Below, piece after piece: positions 50,658 through 58,929 of a DNA stretch of 64,000 nt; position 1 is the stretch's first letter; every line of letters starts with the position of its first letter. The notes under the pieces are model-generated. The model saw nothing but the letters and a program-made list of their open reading frames with translations. It was not told where the DNA came from and did no database searches. A program made the translations under genes and the position numbers. This stretch comes from DUOA01 sp012839095 (GTDB lineage Bacteria > Bacillota > Clostridia > Caldicoprobacterales > DTU083): the NCBI GenBank assembly GCA_050951505.1, contig JBMNJE010000006.1, forward strand, positions 90,387-154,386, written 5' to 3'.

Positions 50658-51902
50658 ATGGATAAGGTCTTTACTAAAAAGAATCCGATTATTCGCGGAA
50701 AAGGTATTTGCGACCCTCATATGCATGTTTTCAACGACAGGGTATACCTGTATGCAACTCACGACTATTCTGTTGACAACAAGGGCTATGTAATGAAGGA
50801 CTGGCAGATATGGTCCTCAGCGGATTTAATAGAATGGACTCATGAATCTATTTTCAGGCCGGAGGATACTTATATCGGCCCTTCCGACAGGTGCTGGGCA
50901 ACTGATGCTGCTGAACGGAACGGCAAGTATTACTTTTACTTCTCTAATGGTACAGATAACACCGGCGTTGCTGTATCAGATAATCCCGGAGGACCTTTCA
51001 AAGACGCACTGGGCAGGCCGATGCTGGATGGGAGTAACAGCCCGACAAAAGAATACGACCCCGCAATATTCATAGATGATGATGAAAATGCCACACCTTA
51101 TATTATATTTGGCACCCCAAAATGGGCAGGGGGAGACAGCTATTATATCGCGCGCTTGAATGAAGATATGGTTTCTCTGGCAGAAAAGCCCAGAAAGGTA
51201 ATTGTAGATGATCCTGCAGATGATAAACCGTCTTTAAACAAATACAAGGGAAAATATTATCTGACCTGGGCCTCCTTTTATGCTATTTCTGATACTGTAT
51301 ATGGGCCGTACAAGTTAATTGGCAATCATGGTGCATCACCGGATCATGGATCATACTTTGAGTGGAAAAACCAATGGTTCAATGCATTTACTATCCTGGA
51401 TCCCACTTTACATCACAGAGCATCGGGGCTTTGTTATGTTCACTTCAGAGAAAACGGTGAGATGGTTACCGACCAGTTAATCGTTGAATATGGTGTGGGA
51501 CAGTATAATGCTGAATGGGATAAAATTCAGGCGGAATGGTATATGGCAGCAGAGGGCAATGAAAAAGGTGAGAATCCCAGGCGAGGATTTGATATAATAA
51601 AAATTACAGATGGCAGTTATCTCTACTATCCAAATATTCACAACATAAAGGAAAACACCGGTATACACTTCTATGCAGCATGCGGGAACAATACCGGAGG
51701 TATGATAGAGATAAGGGCAGATGCACCGAATGGCAAACTTCTTGGCACTTGTCAGGTTACACCTACAGGCAGCTGGAACTGGTGGGGCTACAGATCCTTT
51801 ACCTGTAACCTGAATAACACAAGCGGATGTAAGAATCTTTATTTGGTATTCAGAGGAGAAGGAGACGACATTTTGCACCTGGATTGGTTCAGTTTCTTTT
51901 AA
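50658..51902 (+). CDS. GH43-family glycosidase with C-terminal CBM6
   Basis: The 414-residue enzyme has a five-bladed beta-propeller GH43 domain. The general base Asp is in GKGICDPHMHVF near residue 16, the second Asp in KEYDPAIFIDDDE near 134, and the strand pattern continues to ~310. A C-terminal CBM6-type lectin fold ends in DDILHLDWFSFF. Such enzymes are xylosidases, arabinofuranosidases or galactosidases. Start ATG 50658 is chosen because AGGAG lies 10 bases upstream; the frame runs upstream inside the sulfatase gene without a ribosome site. No signal peptide. Confidence 0.85.
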   Translation: MDKVFTKKNPIIRGKGICDPHMHVFNDRVYLYATHDYSVDNKGYVMKDWQIWSSADLIEWTHESIFRPEDTYIGPSDRCWATDAAERNGKYYFYFSNGTDNTGVAVSDNPGGPFKDALGRPMLDGSNSPTKEYDPAIFIDDDENATPYIIFGTPKWAGGDSYYIARLNEDMVSLAEKPRKVIVDDPADDKPSLNKYKGKYYLTWASFYAISDTVYGPYKLIGNHGASPDHGSYFEWKNQWFNAFTILDPTLHHRASGLCYVHFRENGEMVTDQLIVEYGVGQYNAEWDKIQAEWYMAAEGNEKGENPRRGFDIIKITDGSYLYYPNIHNIKENTGIHFYAACGNNTGGMIEIRADAPNGKLLGTCQVTPTGSWNWWGYRSFTCNLNNTSGCKNLYLVFRGEGDDILHLDWFSFF

Positions 51903-51917
51903 ATGGAGGTGTGCTAA

Positions 51918-51971
51918 ATGAAAAGCTGGAAGGAGTTAAGGCGGTTCATCTGCTGCATGAAAGCGGCATAA
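51918..51971 (+). other. Possible 17-codon leader or gene remnant between GH43 and GH2
   Basis: A GGAGGTG site six bases upstream precedes an ATG opening a 17-codon frame (MKSWKELRRFICCMKAA). A second frame across the same bases reads EGVKAVHLLHESGIRMVSS and then a stop, which looks like a protein end. It may be the scar of a deleted gene; neither frame is long enough to identify. Confidence 0.3.
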
Positions 51972-52003
51972 GAATGGTCAGTTCTTAATAGGAGGAAAAA
52001 AAT

Positions 52004-54352
52004 ATGAACAGTTATGATTTTTCTCATGATTGGCAATTTGCTTATGCAGAAAATGAAGATTGGTCAGTTCAGCATGGTAACCATGAGTATACATCTGTTA
52101 ATCTGCCACACGACTTCAAGATCGGATTAGAGCGATGTAAAAGCTCATTCTCAGGTCCAAGCGAAGGTTTCTACCCGGGGGGTATAGGCTATTATAAGAA
52201 GACTTTTCATGTAGATAAAAATATGCTGTCACAGCGGGCACTGCTTTACTTTGATGGTGTTTACCGAATGTGTGAAGTACGCCTTAATCGTAATCTAATC
52301 GCTACTCATGAAGGCGGGTATACAGGTTTCTTTGCAGATCTTACAGGAAAAATGGTGGAAGGTGAAAATACCATACAAGTTAAGGCAAATGCGTCTATGC
52401 TGCCTGCATCACGCTGGTATTCAGGTGCGGGAATTTATCGTAAAGTTACTTTGTATACCGGATCCATTCCCTGTATTGAGCCATGGGGCACATCGATTGT
52501 AACCTTACCGGAAACATTATCAGCTGAGAATGCCGATATCCTAATAAAGTCAAAAATTTATAACCCGCTGGGTCTGCCATGCAATATCAGATATGAGATA
52601 TTAGATCCGGACGGTAATAGAGTAGCTGCTGATACTGTTTTAAACGTAATCAGCGAAACTAATGTTACTTTTAGTATTCAATATCCGAAGTTGTGGGATG
52701 CAGACTCTCCTTTTCTATATACCTTATATGCCTTGGTCGAAACAGATGGGGGCAAGACCGAACCTTCATGCATAAAATTTGGTATCCGCACTATAAAGGC
52801 AGATGCAAAGTACGGCCTTCAGATCAACGGAAAGAAAGTCTTGTTAAGGGGCGGATGCGTGCATCATGATAATGGTTTACTTGGTTCTGCCGGCTATCCA
52901 GCCAGCGAATGGCGTAAAGTAAAGAAATTGAAGGAGAATGGATATAATGCTGTAAGATGCGCTCACAACCCACCATCAACTGCATTTCTGGATGCTTGTG
53001 ATGAACTTGGAATGTATGTCATAGATGAGGCTTTTGATTGCTGGCGGGAAGGAAAGAAACTGAATGATGAGCACATTTTCTTTGAGACCCATTGGGAGGA
53101 AGAACTGCAATCCATGATATTGAGAGATCGTAACCACCCAAGTGTTATCATGTGGTCAACCGGTAATGAAATAGTAGAACGCAGCGGCCTCTCTGACGGG
53201 GCTGTCTGGTCAAAGAAACTGGCCGATGCAGTTCGCAAAATTGATAATTCTCGTCCTGTTACTAATGCACTGTGCGGTTTTTTTGAAGATCATCTTATCG
53301 CAGAAATGGAAGCAAACACCAAATCAACTGCAGGAGAAGGTAAGGATTACTGGGCAGCTAAAAGTGAGAAGTTTTGTGAACCCTTGGATGTAGTGGGATA
53401 TAATTACCTGCTTGATCGATACGAAAAGGATCATAAGCTGTATCCCGAACGCATAATAGCGGGCACGGAATCTTTTCCTATGGAGGCATTTGAAAATTGG
53501 GCAGCAGTGGAGAAGTATCCCTATGTTATAGGCGATTTTGTATGGACAGCATGGGATTATTTAGGTGAATCGGGAATCGGCCACACCTCTTTTGAAGGGG
53601 AAGCAAGAGGATTAAAGCCATTTCCCTGGCATGTTGCCAACTGCGGTGATCTGGATCTTTGCGGAAGAAAGCGTCCTCAGTCCCATTACCGGGATTTCCT
53701 GTGGACCAGCCGCAAGAAGCCCTATATTGCAGTCCAGCATCCCATGAACTATGGTAAAACGGAAAACATATCCCCCTGGGGATGGCCCGATTTAATAGAG
53801 AGTTGGTCTTTCCCCGGGTATGAAGGAAAAAAAGTAAAAGTAGTGGTTTATGCAAGTGGTGATGAGGCAGCCTTATTATTAAACGGTAAGGTATTAGATA
53901 AAAAACCCTGCGGCATAGCAACGAAATATATGCAGGAATTTGAAGTGGACTATATGCCTGGTGAATTGTCGGTAATCGCTTATGAGAATTCAAAGGAGGT
54001 CGGCAGGGCTTTTCTGCGCACTGCAGATAAACCGGAAAAGATCTTGTTATATCCGGAAAATGATATAAGTAATGAAGATAATATTGTGTTTGTAGATATT
54101 CAAGTTGCTGACAAAAACAACGAACTTGTTCCTTATGCAGATAACGAAATAGAAATTACTGTGGATGGAGGCAGGCTTCTTGCCATGGGTTCAGGACAAC
54201 CGGACAGCAGCCAAAATTATACAAAACCTATAGGTTCTGTGTGGCGCGGACGTACCATGGTGGTCATACAAAAAGACAAAGCTGCTGATATTGTTAAAAT
54301 AAAGGCAACAGGTAGAAATTTAGAAGAGGGAATTCTTTTTATTGAGTTTTGA
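52004..54352 (+). CDS. GH2 glycoside hydrolase (beta-galactosidase type)
   Basis: The 782-residue GH2 enzyme has a jelly-roll domain (YYKKTFHVDKN near residue 63, GVYRMCEVRLN near 86), an Ig-like domain and a TIM barrel with RGGCVHHDNGLLGSAG near 283. Acid/base Glu is in WSTGNEIVE near 388, nucleophile Glu in IIAGTESFPMEAF near 490. A DUF4982 domain and a C-terminal Ig-like domain follow. It has AGGAGG before the ATG and no signal peptide. It differs clearly from the GH2 at 44100, so the two probably cleave different linkages. It closes the catabolic run; the truncated IS110 begins within 30 bases of its stop. Confidence 0.87.
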   Translation: MNSYDFSHDWQFAYAENEDWSVQHGNHEYTSVNLPHDFKIGLERCKSSFSGPSEGFYPGGIGYYKKTFHVDKNMLSQRALLYFDGVYRMCEVRLNRNLIATHEGGYTGFFADLTGKMVEGENTIQVKANASMLPASRWYSGAGIYRKVTLYTGSIPCIEPWGTSIVTLPETLSAENADILIKSKIYNPLGLPCNIRYEILDPDGNRVAADTVLNVISETNVTFSIQYPKLWDADSPFLYTLYALVETDGGKTEPSCIKFGIRTIKADAKYGLQINGKKVLLRGGCVHHDNGLLGSAGYPASEWRKVKKLKENGYNAVRCAHNPPSTAFLDACDELGMYVIDEAFDCWREGKKLNDEHIFFETHWEEELQSMILRDRNHPSVIMWSTGNEIVERSGLSDGAVWSKKLADAVRKIDNSRPVTNALCGFFEDHLIAEMEANTKSTAGEGKDYWAAKSEKFCEPLDVVGYNYLLDRYEKDHKLYPERIIAGTESFPMEAFENWAAVEKYPYVIGDFVWTAWDYLGESGIGHTSFEGEARGLKPFPWHVANCGDLDLCGRKRPQSHYRDFLWTSRKKPYIAVQHPMNYGKTENISPWGWPDLIESWSFPGYEGKKVKVVVYASGDEAALLLNGKVLDKKPCGIATKYMQEFEVDYMPGELSVIAYENSKEVGRAFLRTADKPEKILLYPENDISNEDNIVFVDIQVADKNNELVPYADNEIEITVDGGRLLAMGSGQPDSSQNYTKPIGSVWRGRTMVVIQKDKAADIVKIKATGRNLEEGILFIEF

Positions 54353-54381
54353 TTGTATAATGCTCCTGGTATATACGGTAA

Positions 54382-55614
54382 TGGCATTACATAAACATAG
54401 CAAAAACTATCCACTATGCCAGAGCATTTGATTACCGGGGCATAGAGTTGGCCAAGGTTTTCAAGTTCGAGAATAGTAGAGAAGGCTTAGAGTCATTTAA
54501 GGAATGGATAGACAGCATAGCAAAGGAAGCTGGTAAAACCAGTAGTATTGTAGGCATGGAGCCTACAGGGCATTACTGGTTGAATCTAGGTCATTTTCTA
54601 AGAGATGAGGGTGTACGATTAGTCCTTGTAAATCCGTTTCACGTAAAGAGGAGTAAGGAATTAGACGATAATTCTCCAACTAAGAATGACCGAAAGGATC
54701 CTAAAACGATAGCGAAGCTAGTAAATGATGGCAGGTATTCAGTGCCATATATTCCAGTAGGCATCTATAGCGATTTAAGGATAGTTATGAATGTAAGGGA
54801 TACTATTAACAATTCCCTCATTAGAATTAAGAACAGGGTAATACGATGGCTAGACATGTACTTTCCAGAGTTTTTCGATGTATTTGGCGACTGGGAAGGA
54901 AAGGCCGCTTTAATAACGCTTAGAGAGTTTCCAACCCCAGAGAAGATTATTGCTACTGGAATTGAGAAGATTGTAGCCACATGGAGAAAGGGAGTAGAAC
55001 GAGCTGTAGGGGTTAAAAGGGCGACTAGATTAATGGAAGCAGCTAAAGGCTCTATAGGGATTAAGGAAGGGCTTAGAATGGCCCAGAAAGAGCTCAGGAT
55101 CATCATACAGCAATATGATATGTATATGGAGCAACTGAGTGAAATAGAGGCTGAAATGGAAGAATTGGCTCTTCGGGTACCGGGAGTAAAAGAAATGCTT
55201 ACCATAAAAGGCGTGGGTATAACTACCGCTGCAGGGTTTATGGCAGAGGTTGGAGATGTCAGCCGATTTTCTCACCCCAGTCAAATACAGAAATTAGCTG
55301 GCTTAAACCTAGTCGAAAACAGCTCAGGTGACCATAAGGGACAGACCACCATTAGCAAGCGGGGACGCTCCAGGCTTAGAAGTATTTTGTTTAAGGTGAT
55401 AATGCCCCTTGTAGCCAAAAATGATGAGTTTAAGATGCTACATAAGCATTATATAACCCGCAGAGAAAACCCGTTAAAGAAGAAGCAGTCATTAATTTTA
55501 TTGTGCTGTAAGCTAATTAGAATAGTGTATGCCCTTATCAACAAGAGAGTGGCCTATAGCCCAGAAAGATTATTGAAAAATATAAGTTATTTACAATTGC
55601 AGGATGCTGCCTGA
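54382..55614 (+). pseudogene. IS110-family transposase, 5'-truncated
   Basis: The frame from TTG 54448 gives 388 residues with the IS110 DEDD-type N-domain (MEPTGHYW, and KNDRKDPKTIAKL acidic pair) and the C-terminal Transposase_20 domain (LLTIKGVGITTAAGFMAEVGDVSRFS). Reading backward in frame, codons up to the stop at 54379 encode NIAKTIHYARAFDYRGIEL. This is the conserved start GIDIAK-x-HYARAFD, but with Asn where the first catalytic Asp belongs and unrelated sequence before it. No ATG or GTG lies in that stretch. The left end and start are therefore lost and the protein is probably inactive. Confidence 0.8.
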
Positions 55615-56090
55615 TAGAATCTTCAATAACGTTTTCCACAGAATCCTATCAGACAGGTAAATTAATAACGACATATCCACAAGCCTGACACCACTGGATC
55701 TCCAGTGAACAAAGCATGTGGGAAACAGTCTATAAAATCTTATTTATTCTTAGAACCTTGAAAATAGAAGCTTGGATTAGTCAGTGGAATATTCACTCCA
55801 TTAGGGCAATGACCCGGTAAGAAAGCATATACTGACATCCGCCTCTTGGATAAACTGAACGAAGGAATTTAGGACATTTGATCCTGCGAGACATGGAAGG
55901 GTAAGTTACCAGAGCGATTAGCGGACATCCAATGGCAACCATATTTATCTAGAACAACACACATCTTTATTTAGGTTGCCCCACTGCTCCCATGTTTTTC
56001 AACAATTACAAGGTATATCCATACGGCTTCTATTGAATTAAGAGGAATCCTAAGAATAAGTGAGGTATTTAGAGATAATTAAAGATTATA
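55615..56090 (+). other. Long non-coding tail of the IS110 element (possible RNA-bearing right end)
   Basis: About 475 bases without a gene follow the transposase. They contain a 7-bp hairpin (CACTGGA, 2-base loop, TCCAGTG) near 55692-55707. A second pair, GGCAACC near 55933 and GGTTGCC near 55973, is separated by 33 bases. Some IS110-family (IS1111-type) elements carry their guide RNA in a long 3' non-coding end. Whether this region does so cannot be settled by eye. Confidence 0.4.
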
Positions 56091-56107
56091 GAGGAAGGAG
56101 TATGATG

Positions 56108-57184
56108 ATGGGACTGCAGAGTTTTTTAGAGGAAAGGATCCAAAGGTATAGGGCTTTTTACGCGGATAAGGAGCCGGGCAGCATTCTGGTCCAAATTTCT
56201 CCCTACACCCTTAATATCGACTACTCGCATTTAGATCTCAATGACAAACCACTGTACATGTGGGATATTGAGTCTGAAGCAGAATCCATAATCGATAATC
56301 AAATAAGGAAAGTCAGGTATTTCAATGAATATACCAAGGATCTGGACAATGATTATATTCCCATTGTAACCAGCGGGCTGGGAGTTGGAGTCAACAGCAG
56401 TTTTCTGGTGGGAAATGAAGTCAGGTTTGGAATCGATACCAGCTGGACTCAGCCTGCTGTTTTCGAGTGGGATGACCTGGATAAATTGTCATTTGATAAG
56501 GATAACTACTGGGTTCGTATACTGAAAAGAATGGCAAAGCACAGTGTGAACATGTGTGATGGTGAATATGCAGTGATAACCTTTAGTCACTTTGCTCCAA
56601 GCGATATGGCCAACGCCCTGCGCGGAAACCAGCTGTTCTATGACTTCTATGATTATCCGGAGCAGGTGCACAAGCTTATGGATATCAGCGCAGATGCTGT
56701 CATAGCCCTCGAGCGTGAATTAAAGACAATAGTACCGGATGTTATGGGAGGCAGTGTTGCTGCCTATGCATGGATGCCTGGACATGCACTGTATATGTCG
56801 GAAGATGCCGCCGATCTGTGTGCACCTGAAATTTACCGGAAGTATTGCCGTTCCTATACACAAAAGGTTATTGATGCCATTGGCGGTGCACATATTCATC
56901 ACCATGGGAAAGGGATGCATGTACACAGTGAAATAGCAAAGCTCAGGAACCTGCATTTTGTTGAGATAAGCTGGGATCCGAACTGTCCGAGACCAATCGA
57001 CAATCTTAAAAAACTGATAGATATGAATCCGGAACTGCCGATAATGACCAGATGCACGGTAGAAGATGTGTATGAAAAGATTGATGTAATTAAGAAAGGC
57101 AGGGTTATGCTGATGTTAATTGTTGAGAACCTGGATGAAGCAAAAGAAGCAGTTGCCTTTATTCGCAAGCATTCCAGGGTTTAG
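56108..57184 (+). CDS. Uroporphyrinogen decarboxylase-family protein
   Basis: This protein of about 358 residues has the URO-D-like barrel, with a conserved GGAHIHHHGKGMHVHSEIAKL segment near residue 260 and EISWDPNCPRP near 290. The His-rich HIHHHGKG could bind a metal, as in MtaA/MtbA-type methyltransferases of the same fold, but the substrate is unknown. GGAAGGAG favours ATG 56108 or ATG 56105; an in-frame GTG at 56060 lies before that site. A second member follows at 57421, so the two may form one functional unit. Confidence 0.78.
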   Translation: MGLQSFLEERIQRYRAFYADKEPGSILVQISPYTLNIDYSHLDLNDKPLYMWDIESEAESIIDNQIRKVRYFNEYTKDLDNDYIPIVTSGLGVGVNSSFLVGNEVRFGIDTSWTQPAVFEWDDLDKLSFDKDNYWVRILKRMAKHSVNMCDGEYAVITFSHFAPSDMANALRGNQLFYDFYDYPEQVHKLMDISADAVIALERELKTIVPDVMGGSVAAYAWMPGHALYMSEDAADLCAPEIYRKYCRSYTQKVIDAIGGAHIHHHGKGMHVHSEIAKLRNLHFVEISWDPNCPRPIDNLKKLIDMNPELPIMTRCTVEDVYEKIDVIKKGRVMLMLIVENLDEAKEAVAFIRKHSRV

Positions 57185-57420
57185 GAGGATTGTACCGGAA
57201 AGGGCAGGGCGGAGAAGGTGGAGCGTCCACATTGGCGACCCTGCCCGGATGCTTTCCCCTGGAGCATGGGTTGGAGGTATCCCTTTTCTTCCCCTGGAGG
57301 CCGATGAATATATTATCCAGTACAAAAGATGTGGCTTGTATGGGATCGGTTTGGAAGATGACATCCTGTAAAAGATATATAACAAATATGCCGAGAAGGT
57401 GTGAAACTGGGGGGAAGAGC
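57185..57420 (+). other. Unassigned stretch between two URO-D-family genes, open in two frames
   Basis: These 236 GC-richer bases lack a ribosome site paired with a start codon. One frame, continuing from the upstream gene region, reads WSVHIGDPARMLSPGAWV and on to GLEDDIL with a stop at 57371. It looks protein-like but is not recognised. It may be the scar of a lost gene. Confidence 0.3.
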
Positions 57421-58494
57421 ATGAGATTCAAGGAAGACTGGGAAAAATCCAAAAAACGCTTTGAAGCATTATGGAACAGGGAGATAATTGATCGCTGCTG
57501 CATTTCAATTACCGCACCCAGATATACAGCAAGATATGGATCGGAGATTCTGCCTGACAATCCGGAAGACTGGATGAAGTATCGTACCGATGGTGAGCTG
57601 ATCCTGAAAAGAAAAATTGCAGACTTTGAAAACACATACTTTGGCGGGGAATCCTTTCCTCAGATTTTTTTGGATCTGGGTGCAGCAGGACATGCCGGTT
57701 ATTTCAAAGGAGCCCGTTACCAGGTAGAGGAAACCGTATGGTTCTTTCCATCCATTGAGGAACTGACGGAGGATTCGCTGCAATTCGACGAAAACAGTAT
57801 GCTTTACAGAAAGACTATAGAGCTGGCAGAATACTTTACAAGAGAAAGCAGGGGAGATTTTTTTGTATCCATGCCTGATATATCAGGAAATGCCGATGCT
57901 CTTGCTCACCTGATGGGCAGTGAGAATCTCATGATGGACATGATACAGAATAAAGCTAAGGTACACCGTGCCCTGAATGAAATACAGGATGTGTGGCTGA
58001 GAACCAGTGAAGAAATATTCAGGATAACTCATGAAAACAATGACGGCGGCAGTACCATAGGCTGGTTGAGCACATGGGCATCCGGCAGGCATGGGCAGAT
58101 GCAGAGTGATATGAGTGTGATGATCTCACCGTCCATGTTCGAGGAGTTCATTATGCCCGAGCTGCAGGCTCAGTCCCGGTGGATGGACAGGTCCACCTAT
58201 CATTTTGACGGGATTGATCAACTGAAACATCTTGACCTGCTCCTCTCTCTGGAGCGCCTCGATATGATTCAATGGACTAACGTGGCGGGTCAGCCTTCAC
58301 CTCTTAAATTTATTGATGTTTTCCGTAGAATCCAGGCTGCAGGGAAATGCCTGTTGCTTTCGCTAGATCCTAAAGATATCCAATTTGTGATGGAACAACT
58401 CTCTTCAAAGGGTCTGTATCTGCTGACATCAGCCTCATCACAGGAGGAGGCGGAATCCATCATTTCCATGGTGGAAACTCTTACCCATGACTGA
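57421..58494 (+). CDS. Uroporphyrinogen decarboxylase-like protein
   Basis: This 357-residue member of the URO-D-like group has MPDISGNADALAHLMGSENLMMDM near residue 150 and STYHFDGIDQLKHLDLLLSLERLDMIQWTN near 258. The GQPSPLKFIDVFRRIQAAGKCLLLSLDP segment follows near 290. The sequence is divergent from true HemE. The start is ATG 57421 with GGGGAAGAG just upstream; an in-frame codon at 57190 would add ~77 residues unlike the family. Function unknown. A good intrinsic terminator follows about 55 bases downstream. Confidence 0.75.
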   Translation: MRFKEDWEKSKKRFEALWNREIIDRCCISITAPRYTARYGSEILPDNPEDWMKYRTDGELILKRKIADFENTYFGGESFPQIFLDLGAAGHAGYFKGARYQVEETVWFFPSIEELTEDSLQFDENSMLYRKTIELAEYFTRESRGDFFVSMPDISGNADALAHLMGSENLMMDMIQNKAKVHRALNEIQDVWLRTSEEIFRITHENNDGGSTIGWLSTWASGRHGQMQSDMSVMISPSMFEEFIMPELQAQSRWMDRSTYHFDGIDQLKHLDLLLSLERLDMIQWTNVAGQPSPLKFIDVFRRIQAAGKCLLLSLDPKDIQFVMEQLSSKGLYLLTSASSQEEAESIISMVETLTHD

Positions 58495-58549
58495 GTCGGT
58501 TTACCCCGACAAAGCCAAAAAACCTGTTAGAGGATCTTCAATTATGGAG

Positions 58550-58577
58550 AAGCCCTGATTTGGAAAAGGGCTTTTTT
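58550..58577 (+). terminator. Intrinsic terminator after the URO-D-like pair
   Basis: AAGCCCT pairs with AGGGCTT across a 10-base loop, followed by a run of six T residues. Confidence 0.8.
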
Positions 58578-58595
58578 GCATGTTATCCTTTTTAT

Positions 58596-58623
58596 GAATT
58601 TTTAGTTCCTGCAGTCAAATCAA
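58596..58623 (+). repeat. Left copy of a perfect 28-bp inverted repeat
   Basis: The 28 bases starting GAATTTTTAG and ending GTCAAATCAA are exactly complementary in reverse to 62051-62078. The match stops abruptly on both sides. The pair encloses about 3.48 kb holding the IS91-type transposase and the acetyltransferase-like pseudogene. Confidence 0.9.
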
Positions 58624-58729
58624 AGATACTTTCTTCTTAAATGTGTTACTTGCCTGGTCAGATGATTTACCAGTAGAATGCCGTAAAGCACCTCAGAATC
58701 AGTAATTTTCACCGTTAGAAATGACGGTA

Positions 58730-58739
58730 TTCTTGTACC
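58730..58739 (+). repeat. Left 10-bp inverted repeat flanking the IS91-type gene
   Basis: TTCTTGTACC here is complementary to GGTACAAGAA at 60412-60421. The two lie about 190 bases before and 40 bases after the transposase gene. A 10-bp match is short and may be chance. Confidence 0.35.
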
Positions 58740-58929
58740 AGTACTCATGGTTTACCGTTTACATATCTGCTCTAATGTTTGTGCCGCCAGGCATTTTTAA
58801 AAACGCTACTACAGTGTTTTGGAAGAAAATAGGCTCGTGATTTTGCCGTGAGTTTTCGCTGCTATGAATTGACAATACAAGGATAGTTTGCTAACCTATA
58901 AGAACAAACGTTCTGATAGGTGATGTTAA

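Noticed and set aside
54369..56030. Resemblance between GGTATATACGG left of the IS110 gene and GGTATATCCATACGG right of it as possible target-site copies
   Set aside because: The match is gapped and short, the left end of the element is demonstrably missing, and chance similarity cannot be excluded.
57190..57420. N-terminal extension of the second URO-D-like protein from 57190
   Set aside because: The added residues are unlike the family, and the ribosome site GGGGAAGAG directly precedes ATG 57421.
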